Below are positions 10,363 to 16,996 of a stretch of 64,000 nucleotides of DNA, piece by piece. Position 1 is the first letter of the stretch; each line of letters begins with the position of its first letter. The notes beneath the pieces were generated by a model that was given only the letters and a program-made list of their open reading frames with translations, searched no databases and was not told the DNA's origin. This DNA is from CF-46 sp963760735 (GTDB taxonomy: Bacteria > Chloroflexota > Limnocylindria > Limnocylindrales > CSP1-4). The stretch lies in the NCBI GenBank assembly GCA_963760735.1, contig CAVXEB010000004.1:744001-808000 (forward strand), in the 5' to 3' direction. The translations under genes and the position numbers were made by a program.

Positions 10363-12012
10363 ATGGACGTCGTCCTCGTGGGGCTTCCCGGCAGCGGCAA
10401 GAGCGCCGTCGGCCGACGGCTGGCCCATCGCCACGGCGCGACGTTCGTGGACCTCGACGAATCGATCGAGAAGACGGCCGGGCAGCCGATCCCCGAGATC
10501 TTCGCCGAGCACGGCGAGGCGGCCTTCCGGGCGCTCGAGCGCCAGGCGGTCGACGACCTCGGCCCGCCGGACGACGGGTCCGGAGTCCGGACGGTCGTCG
10601 CGACCGGCGGCGGCGCCGTCATCGATCCGCGAAACCGGTGGGCGCTGTACCGGCGCCGAGTTCCGATCTGGCTCGACGTCCGCCCGGAGGTCCTCGCCCA
10701 GCGGCTCCGTCGCTCGCCCAACGTCCGGCCGCTGATCGTCGGCCGGGACCCGATGGGGACGATCCGTGACCTCGCCCGCGACCGGGAGCGCTTCTACTCC
10801 GCGGCGAACCGGCTGAACGGCGTCGCAGAGCTCGCTTCGATCGTCGAGCGGGCGGACGACCTCGTCGCCAGGGCGGCCCACGAGCCGGAGCCGACGGTGC
10901 TGATGCGCGGTCGCTCCCTCGGTGGAGACCTCGTGATCGGCGAGGGGATCGCGGCCACCGTCGTGGGCGACGCGTTGCGCGGCCTCCGGGCGCGGCGGGC
11001 GATCCTCGTCTCGGAGCCCGGCGCATGGGCCGCTGCCGGCGAGGGGATCGCTGCAGCCCTCGCCGACGACGGCTGGCCGATCGAGCGGGTGATGCTGCCC
11101 CAGGGTGAGTCCGCCAAGTCCCTGTCGGTCATCGAGGAGGCGGCAGGAGCCCTGGCCGCGCTCCGGGCCGAGCGCGGCGAGCCACTCGTCGCGATCGGCG
11201 GCGGTGCCCTCGGCGACGCGGCCGGGTTCCTGGCGGCCAGCTGGCTTCGCGGCGTTCCGGTCGTCCAGGTGCCGACGACGCTCGTGGCCCAGATCGATTC
11301 GGCGATCGGCGGGAAGACCGGCGTGGACCTGCCGGCCGGCAAGAACCTTGTCGGAGCGTTCCATCCGCCGGCCGCGGTCGTCGTCGACATCGGCTTCCTC
11401 CGCTCGCTGCCCGAGCGACAGCGTCGGGCGGCCCTGGGCGAGGCGGTCAAGATGGCGGCCCTCGGCGACGAGCGTCTCTTCGACCTGCTCGAGCGTGACG
11501 GCGAGGCAATCGCCGGCGGCGACGAATCGGCGTTCGATCGCGGCGCCGTCGCCGAGCTCGTCGAGCGCGCCGCCTGGGCGAAGGTCCGCGTGACCGATGC
11601 CGACGAACGCGAACATGGCGCCGAGGACGGCCGGATCACCTTGAACCTCGGGCACTCCCTCGGCCACGCGATCGAGGCCGCCGGCGGCTATCGCGACCTG
11701 CTCCACGGCGAGGCGGTTGCCCACGGGCTCCGGGGCGCGGTCCGGATCGGCCGCGCGCTGGGCGTGACACCCGCCGACCGTGCCGACCGGATCGAGGGCC
11801 TCCTGACACAACTCGGGCTCGCCACCCGATCCCTGCCCTACGCCCTGCCGGCGGTCGTCGGCCACCTCGCGGCGGACAAGAAGCACGCAGATGGCGCGCT
11901 TCGCTGGGTCCTGCCGACGGCGGACGGCTCGGTCGTCCGCTCCGACGTGCCGGACGACGTCGTCGACCGGGCCGCCGCGTCGTTGCTCGACCCGGCCGGA
12001 GCGGCCGCGTGA
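10363..12012 (+). CDS. aroKB: Bifunctional shikimate kinase / 3-dehydroquinate synthase
   Basis: Residues 1-175 are shikimate kinase: P-loop GLPGSGKSAVG, shikimate-binding DLDESIE, RALERQAV and the ATGGGAV loop. Residues about 185-549 are 3-dehydroquinate synthase: LPQGESAKSL, IGGGALGDAAGFLAA, PTTLVAQIDSAIGGKTGVD, NLVGAFHPP and the zinc-site NLGHSLGHAIE. One continuous frame from the ATG at 10363 covers both, without an internal stop. The fusion joins step 5 to step 2 of the pathway; similar AroK-AroB fusions are known in Thermotoga. The stop overlaps aroQ (GTGA). Confidence 0.94.
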   Translation: MDVVLVGLPGSGKSAVGRRLAHRHGATFVDLDESIEKTAGQPIPEIFAEHGEAAFRALERQAVDDLGPPDDGSGVRTVVATGGGAVIDPRNRWALYRRRVPIWLDVRPEVLAQRLRRSPNVRPLIVGRDPMGTIRDLARDRERFYSAANRLNGVAELASIVERADDLVARAAHEPEPTVLMRGRSLGGDLVIGEGIAATVVGDALRGLRARRAILVSEPGAWAAAGEGIAAALADDGWPIERVMLPQGESAKSLSVIEEAAGALAALRAERGEPLVAIGGGALGDAAGFLAASWLRGVPVVQVPTTLVAQIDSAIGGKTGVDLPAGKNLVGAFHPPAAVVVDIGFLRSLPERQRRAALGEAVKMAALGDERLFDLLERDGEAIAGGDESAFDRGAVAELVERAAWAKVRVTDADEREHGAEDGRITLNLGHSLGHAIEAAGGYRDLLHGEAVAHGLRGAVRIGRALGVTPADRADRIEGLLTQLGLATRSLPYALPAVVGHLAADKKHADGALRWVLPTADGSVVRSDVPDDVVDRAAASLLDPAGAAA

Positions 12013-12443
12013 CCCGGGTCCTCGTCCTGCAGGGGCCGAACCTCAACCTGCTCGGGTCGCGCGAGCCGGCGATCTACGGGACGGACACGCTCGACGACAT
12101 CCACGCGGAGATCGCGGACCGGGCGGCAGAGCTCGGACTCGCTGTCGACTTCTTCCAGTCGAACCACGAGGGCGCCCTGATCGACCGGCTCCACGAGCGG
12201 GATTTCGACGTCGCGATCGTGAATGCCGGCGGCTTGACCCATACGTCGGTCGCGCTGCGCGACGCCCTCCTCGGCGTCGAGCGGCCGTTCTGGGAGGTGC
12301 ACCTCTCCGACCCGTCGACGCGCGAGCCGTTCCGCCGGGTCAACTTCCTGCACGATGTCGCCGTGGAGTCGATCGTCGGGCAGGGCAAACGGGGCTACCT
12401 GCTCGCCCTCGACGCGATCGCGCGGCGCGAGGGCGGCGCGTGA
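12009..12443 (+). CDS. aroQ: Type II 3-dehydroquinate dehydratase
   Basis: Dehydrates 3-dehydroquinate to 3-dehydroshikimate. 144 residues, normal for the small dodecameric type II enzyme. The N-terminal VLQGPNLNLLGSREPAIYG contains the catalytic Arg/Tyr region, FFQSNHEGALID is canonical, and NAGGLTHTSVALRDA and EVHLSDP hold substrate-binding Asn and His. Starts at GTG overlapping the aroKB stop by 4 nt and ends in a GTGA overlap with the chorismate mutase gene. Confidence 0.95.
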   Translation: MTRVLVLQGPNLNLLGSREPAIYGTDTLDDIHAEIADRAAELGLAVDFFQSNHEGALIDRLHERDFDVAIVNAGGLTHTSVALRDALLGVERPFWEVHLSDPSTREPFRRVNFLHDVAVESIVGQGKRGYLLALDAIARREGGA

Positions 12444-12868
12444 GCGAGGGGAACGGTCGCCGGCGGCCGGCATCCGGCGCCGGGTCGGAGACCGCGGAGC
12501 TGCGACGGCTCCGGCGGCGGATCGACGCGCTCGACCGGAAGATCGTCCGGCTCCTGAACGATCGAGCGGAGCTGGTGCGCGAGGTCGGCCGGGAGAAGGC
12601 GGCGACGGGCCGGCGCGCAGTCCGCGACGCCGAGCGCGAGCGCGAGGTCCTGCTCCGGGTCTCGATGGCCAATGACGGGCCGACACCGCAGGCCGACCTG
12701 TTGGCCGTGTACAAGCGCCTGTTCGCGGTCGCCCGGTCCCTCGAGCGGCGGGACCGTCAGCGCGAGCGGCGTATCGCCGCCATGGGCGCGGCGCCGGGCC
12801 CAGCCGAGAAGCCGACGCGGCCCGTCGTGGTGGGGCCGTCGCCGGAGCGGAACGACGGCGAGGGCTGA
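12440..12868 (+). CDS. AroQ-class chorismate mutase
   Basis: Rearranges chorismate to prephenate, committing flux to Phe and Tyr. After a basic Gly/Ser-rich stretch of about 25 residues, LRRLRRRIDALDRKIVRLLNDRAELVREVGREK matches the all-helical mutase (R..ID.LD..I..LL..R..L...V...K), and the C-terminal helix has LLAVYKRLFAVARSLE. No prephenate dehydratase or dehydrogenase domain is attached. A charged C-terminal tail of about 35 residues is unassigned. Starts with GTG overlapping aroQ; being in the operon, it would share the Phe/Tyr-responsive control inferred for aroF. Confidence 0.88.
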   Translation: MSEGNGRRRPASGAGSETAELRRLRRRIDALDRKIVRLLNDRAELVREVGREKAATGRRAVRDAEREREVLLRVSMANDGPTPQADLLAVYKRLFAVARSLERRDRQRERRIAAMGAAPGPAEKPTRPVVVGPSPERNDGEG

Positions 12869-12869
12869 T

Positions 12870-13826
12870 CTGGGTGGCGGTGGGTCGCCGCCGGCGATCG
12901 CGGCAGCGCGTCGGACCCGGTTCGCACCGGCCCCGACCGGCTTCCTGCATCTCGGCCACGTCGCGAACGCGCTCTGGGTCTGGGGGGTCGCCCGGATCGC
13001 GGGCGCGTCCGTGCTCCTCAGGATCGAGGACCACGACCGGCAGCGGTCGCGGGCGGCCTTCGACGGCGCGCTGGTCGAGGACCTCGCCTGGCTCGGGTTC
13101 GTGGCGGACGAGGGTCCGGTTCGCCAGACGGACGCGGACGCCGGGGCGGCGTACGCGTCGGCCGTGGAGCGGCTGACCGACGCGGATCTCGTCTATCGCT
13201 GCGGCTGCACCCGGGCGACGTTCGCGGCGTGGGCGCGGGACCATGGACGCGACTGGTCGGGCAGCGGTTGCCCGGGCGCCTGCCGGAGCCGGGCACTCCC
13301 CGGCGACACGGCCACGAGCCTGCGGGTGGCCCTCGGCGACGGCGCGGAGTCGTTCGACGATCTCCTCGTCGGCCGCCAGGAGGCCGAGCCCGCAGCGTCA
13401 GGCGATCTCGTGGTCCGCGACCGGGCGGGCAACTGGACGTACGGGTTCGCGGTCGTCGTCGACGACCTTCGCCAGGACATGGACCTCGTCGTCCGGGGCG
13501 AGGACCTGCTCCCGGACACCGCCCGCCAGATCCGGCTCGGCCGGCTCCTCGGCCGCGACGAGCCGCCACGCTTCCTCCACCACCCGCTGATCCGCAAGGC
13601 GTCGGGCGCGAAGCTCTCGAAGTCGGACGGCGACAGCGGGGTCAGGGACCTCCGTGCCGCCGGCTGGTCTCCCGAGGCGGTCCGCGCCGAGGCGGCGCGT
13701 CGCGGAATGATCCCCGGCGCGATCCTGGATTGGGGTCGCCAGGCGATGACGCGCGGTCAGGCGCAGCCGATGTCGGGGTCCGTGGATCGCGGCCAACGCT
13801 CGACCCGATCGGGCCCGACGAGGTAG
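12870..13826 (+). CDS. gluQ: Glutamyl-Q tRNA(Asp) synthetase
   Basis: Resembles the catalytic half of glutamyl-tRNA synthetase: RTRFAPAPTGFLHLGH (HIGH-type motif), LRIEDHDRQRSR, Y.CGCTRA with a later GCPGACR (zinc site), VVRGEDLL and AKLSKSD (KMSKS-type). No anticodon-binding domain is present and the length of about 318 fits GluQ-RS, which glutamylates queuosine-34 of tRNA-Asp. The start is uncertain: the frame has no ATG/GTG/TTG near the domain, and CTG at 12870, just after the mutase stop, is my best guess. The last 70 nt overlap the convergent membrane-protein gene. Presence in an aro operon looks incidental. Confidence 0.82.
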   Translation: MGGGGSPPAIAAARRTRFAPAPTGFLHLGHVANALWVWGVARIAGASVLLRIEDHDRQRSRAAFDGALVEDLAWLGFVADEGPVRQTDADAGAAYASAVERLTDADLVYRCGCTRATFAAWARDHGRDWSGSGCPGACRSRALPGDTATSLRVALGDGAESFDDLLVGRQEAEPAASGDLVVRDRAGNWTYGFAVVVDDLRQDMDLVVRGEDLLPDTARQIRLGRLLGRDEPPRFLHHPLIRKASGAKLSKSDGDSGVRDLRAAGWSPEAVRAEAARRGMIPGAILDWGRQAMTRGQAQPMSGSVDRGQRSTRSGPTR

Positions 13827-14806
13827 GCGTCGCCCTTCGGATCGATCCAGAGCTGCGTTTCGCCCGATCGATAGCCGCTGTCCTCGGCTCGCTTCGGGTT
13901 GCTGGCATCGGCGTCGTACGTCGTCGAGACCCAGTCGGCCATCACGTGCTTCGGATCGCGGAAGAACAGCTGGCGACCGACGTACAGCCAGGTGGCGGAC
14001 TCGAAGCCGCAGTGAGCCGGTCCCTTGTGCGACCGGATCGTCTCGGTCGAGACGCGCACGCCGGAGTCGTCCGTCCAGACGGTCACCGGGAAGGTCAGCG
14101 GCGTCGCGGGGTCGAACTCCGACGCATCGCACGATCGGAGGCCCATGACCGCCCAACCGGTCCCATAGATCGTGGTGTCGGACAGCACGACCACCGTCTT
14201 CGTCCGGCCATCTACGGAGTAGCCGAACTCCGTCCAATGCGGTTCGAGATGGAGCGGCTCGAAGCCCGATGCAGGCAGGGTCGCGTATGGATTGCTCGGT
14301 CCGAGGAACGTGGCCAGCGCATCCTCGGGCGTGGCGCCGTACGTCTCCGCCGAACCACTGTCTGGGATCTCGCCGCCCAGGCCGACCATGTCCCCGACGC
14401 AATCGAGCTGGCCCGCCAGATCGGCGGCCCAGGCCGGGGCCGGGACATCCGGGATGGATGGACGCGGCGTCCCGATCGGCTCGGTCGGATCGGTCGCGGC
14501 CGGTCTCGCGCTCGTTGGCGTCGGCGTGGCGTCCGCGAAGCCTTGACCGCTCGTGCTCGGCACCGGGTCGGGAGGCGGGGAGCTGACGCCCGGGATCGCG
14601 ACGCGCCCCACGAGAACGGCGCCGACCACGATCACGACCGCGATCGTTGCGACGGCCGTCAGGAGCGACCGGCGGCTCACGGTTCGGCGAGGCGGCAGGT
14701 GGGCGATCCCATCGGCAGCGTGCTGGACATCCGACGCGGTCGTCCGGCCGCGGTCGCCAAGCCACTCGGCAACCTGCCCCTCGAACGGATCGTCGTGACC
14801 GGTCAT
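13757..14806 (-). CDS. Membrane-anchored partner (putative anti-sigma factor) of the ECF sigma factor
   Basis: The ATG at 14806 (MTGHDDPFEGQVAEWL) overlaps the sigma-factor stop as ATGA, so the two are translationally coupled. The protein has a short cytosolic part of about 50 residues, a single membrane span (SLLTAVATIAVVIVVGAVLV), a Pro/Thr/Ser-rich linker and a roughly 230-residue extracellular domain with several Cys. This is the layout of anti-sigma factors, though the zinc-binding H..C..C motif is absent, so the call rests on context. The outer domain is unrecognised. Its 3' end overlaps gluQ tail to tail. Confidence 0.72.
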   Translation of the reverse strand: MTGHDDPFEGQVAEWLGDRGRTTASDVQHAADGIAHLPPRRTVSRRSLLTAVATIAVVIVVGAVLVGRVAIPGVSSPPPDPVPSTSGQGFADATPTPTSARPAATDPTEPIGTPRPSIPDVPAPAWAADLAGQLDCVGDMVGLGGEIPDSGSAETYGATPEDALATFLGPSNPYATLPASGFEPLHLEPHWTEFGYSVDGRTKTVVVLSDTTIYGTGWAVMGLRSCDASEFDPATPLTFPVTVWTDDSGVRVSTETIRSHKGPAHCGFESATWLYVGRQLFFRDPKHVMADWVSTTYDADASNPKRAEDSGYRSGETQLWIDPKGDAYLVGPDRVERWPRSTDPDIGCA

Positions 14807-15366
14807 CGCCGATCCTCCGCGTCGTAGGCGGCGCGAAGCCGTGTCGTCGCATGGTGGACCCGCGACTTGACCGTCCCGGCCGGGATCCCGAGATGCTCGG
14901 CCGTCTCGGCCACGGACAGGCCCCAGAAGTGATGGAGCGTCAGGATCAGCCGGTCCTTCTCGTCGAGACGCTCGAAGGCCCGGCCGAGCTGGCGGCGCTC
15001 GAGCCGCCGGTCGAGATCGTCCGGAGCGCTCGACGCGTCCGGGTCCAGCTCGACGACCCGCGGATGCTTCGCCGCCCGGAGTGCGGCACGGGTGACGTGA
15101 CGCCGGAACCAGGCCGGGAATGCCTCGGGCCTGCGGAGGCTGTCGAGCCCGCGCCATGCGGAGAGGAGGGCGTCCTGGACGGCGTCAGCGGCGTCGGAGC
15201 TGGACCGCGCGAGGATCCGGGCGGCGCCGATCGCGCCGGCCAGCTCGGGTTCCACGAGCTCGGCGAAGGCGCCGCGATCGCCGCGGCGGGCTGCCTCGAC
15301 GAGCTCCGTCCGGCGGGTGTCGCGCGTGATCGGTTCCGACGCGGGCGTGTCCAGGGCCGCCTCCAT
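14803..15366 (-). CDS. ECF-type RNA polymerase sigma factor
   Basis: 187 residues with region 2 (AFAELVEPELAGAIGAARILARSSSDAADAVQDALLSAWRG, split here by description at positions about 32-72; key motif DAVQDALLSAW) and region 4 (LDEKDRLILTLHHFWGLS, then IPAGTVKSRVHHATTRL as recognition helix). Region 3 is missing, as expected for ECF factors. Overlaps its membrane partner by 4 nt. Upstream, TTGAACC about 40 nt before the ATG may belong to an autoregulated promoter, which I cannot verify. Confidence 0.92.
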   Translation of the reverse strand: MEAALDTPASEPITRDTRRTELVEAARRGDRGAFAELVEPELAGAIGAARILARSSSDAADAVQDALLSAWRGLDSLRRPEAFPAWFRRHVTRAALRAAKHPRVVELDPDASSAPDDLDRRLERRQLGRAFERLDEKDRLILTLHHFWGLSVAETAEHLGIPAGTVKSRVHHATTRLRAAYDAEDRR

Positions 15367-15423
15367 ACCCTCAAGTGGCGACTGGATGACGTTTGGTTCA
15401 ATCGCCGCGCGACGACGTGCAAA

Positions 15424-16095
15424 TCAGCCCTCGGCGGGCGCGCTCCGGTCCTCGATCTCCCAGGCGTGGTCGAGCGCGTGCCACGCGATCCGGTGGGCAG
15501 CGTACCGAGCGGGCCAGCGTCGACCGGCGAGCGGGGACCCGTCCCGGGCAGCGCGGATGACCTCGAGCACGCTCGCGCGCATCGCCTCGATCGCGCGCCG
15601 GTCGCCCGGCTCCGGAGCGTGGCCCTTGACGCCGATCTGGTTCGCGTATGCCCCGTCTGCCTCGAGGACGTGGGCGACGACCTTCGAGGTATTCCGGCCG
15701 CCGCCACGCGGACCCTTCCGGAGCTCCTCCGGCGCGGCGGCCGCCGTCCGATCGAACAGCGCCCACGACGCGGCGACGAGGCCCGCGAGCCGTTCGGCGG
15801 CATCCGCGTCGAGCGGCCGTGCGTCCTCATCGGTCGGGCGGCTCGGGACGCCGAATTCCGTGCCGGCGGAGCCGGCGTTCCGCTCGACGACCTCGAGGTC
15901 GGCCACGCCGATCTCTGCTGCGAACCGGCGGTGTTCGGCCTGGGCGACGACGGCGTACCGCGGGGCGTACGCGGCCAGCGCCCCGAGCGCCAGCTCCTCG
16001 GCCTTGCCGGACCGGCTCCAGCCCGGCCAGTCGGCCGCGGTCGCGAACGTCTTCTTCGGGGTGTGCTCGATCGTGACCCGGATCGGTGTCGTCAT
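15424..16095 (-). CDS. DinB-like helical protein
   Basis: Start chosen at the ATG giving MTTPIRVTIEHTPKK; a GTG six codons earlier is possible. The 223-residue product has a small N-terminal domain (IRVTIEHTPKKTFATAADWPG) and a C-terminal helical part with HVLEADGAYANQIG and AHRIAWHALDHAWEIED. The spaced His residues resemble the metal site of the DinB/YfiT four-helix fold. It lies between trpA and the sigma-factor gene on the same strand; nothing ties it to tryptophan synthesis. Members include thiol-dependent transferases, but the substrate here is unknown. Confidence 0.62.
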   Translation of the reverse strand: MTTPIRVTIEHTPKKTFATAADWPGWSRSGKAEELALGALAAYAPRYAVVAQAEHRRFAAEIGVADLEVVERNAGSAGTEFGVPSRPTDEDARPLDADAAERLAGLVAASWALFDRTAAAAPEELRKGPRGGGRNTSKVVAHVLEADGAYANQIGVKGHAPEPGDRRAIEAMRASVLEVIRAARDGSPLAGRRWPARYAAHRIAWHALDHAWEIEDRSAPAEG

Positions 16096-16132
16096 CGCGG
16101 ACAAGGGTGCCACGCGGTCCGGACGGATGGCG

Positions 16133-16996
16133 TCAGGAATGGCCCCGCCGAGCCGTGGCGCCGGCCAGCTCGCGGACGAGACGGGCCATCGCGTCGACGT
16201 CCGTTCCCTCGGGACCGAGGGCGTCCACGAGCGCCGATGCGACGATCACGCCACCCGCGCCGGCTCGGGCAATCGCCCGGACGTGGCCGGGCCGGCTGAC
16301 CCCGAACCCGACGCCGACGGGGACCGGCGAGGCGGCGACCACGTCGCGCACGAGCCGGCCGACCGACGTCGGCAGCGCGTCGCGAGCGCCCGTGACTCCG
16401 ACGAGCGACACGCAGTACAGGAAGCCGCCGCTCCGGGCCGCGATCGTGGCCCGCCGGGCTGGCGGGGTGGTCGGTGCGACGAGGTAGACGACGGCCAGGC
16501 CCCACTCGCGGGCGACATCTTCGAACGGCGCGCCCTCGTCGGGGGTCAGGTCGGCCACGATCACGCCGGACGCTCCGGCATCGGCGAGCCGCTGCGCTGC
16601 GGCCGAGCCATCGCCTCCGCCGAGAAACTGGTTCGCATAGCCCATCGGCACGATCGGCGTCGCCGGGCGTGCGCCCGCGATCGCATCGATCAGGCGGAGG
16701 CTGCCGTCGAGGGTCGCACCGGCGGCCAGGGCGACCTGGGTCGCCCGCTGGAGGGTCGCCCCGTCGGCGAGCGGGTCGCTGTAGGGAAGACCGATCTCGA
16801 GGAGGTCGCCACCCGCGTCGATCGCGGCGAGGGCCGTCCGCAGGCTCGTCGCCGCGTCCGGATAGCCGGCGACGACATAGGGGATGAGCGCGATCCGGCC
16901 GCTCGATCGAGCTCGGTCGAAGGCCGCGGCGATCCGGCGCGCGCCGGCGGTGTCGTTCGTCCCGACGCGTCCGGGAGCCTCGAGTGTCGCGGTCAC
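16133..16996 (-). CDS. trpA: Tryptophan synthase alpha subunit
   Basis: Cleaves indole-3-glycerol phosphate to indole and glyceraldehyde 3-phosphate and passes indole to TrpB. The TIM barrel shows ALIPYVVAGYPD, LLEIGLPYSDPLADGATLQRA (catalytic Glu and Asp), PMGYANQF and PVGVGFGVSRPGH. The GTG at 16996 overlaps the preceding stop as GTGA, as all trp junctions here do; an ATG seven codons upstream would overlap by 25 nt. Last gene of the trp operon. Confidence 0.93.
   Translation of the reverse strand: MTATLEAPGRVGTNDTAGARRIAAAFDRARSSGRIALIPYVVAGYPDAATSLRTALAAIDAGGDLLEIGLPYSDPLADGATLQRATQVALAAGATLDGSLRLIDAIAGARPATPIVPMGYANQFLGGGDGSAAAQRLADAGASGVIVADLTPDEGAPFEDVAREWGLAVVYLVAPTTPPARRATIAARSGGFLYCVSLVGVTGARDALPTSVGRLVRDVVAASPVPVGVGFGVSRPGHVRAIARAGAGGVIVASALVDALGPEGTDVDAMARLVRELAGATARRGHS

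Noticed and set aside
15367..15423. ECF-type autoregulated promoter upstream of the sigma factor (TTGAACC)
   Set aside because: The -35-like string is present but I could not identify a matching -10 with confidence, so it is not listed as a feature.
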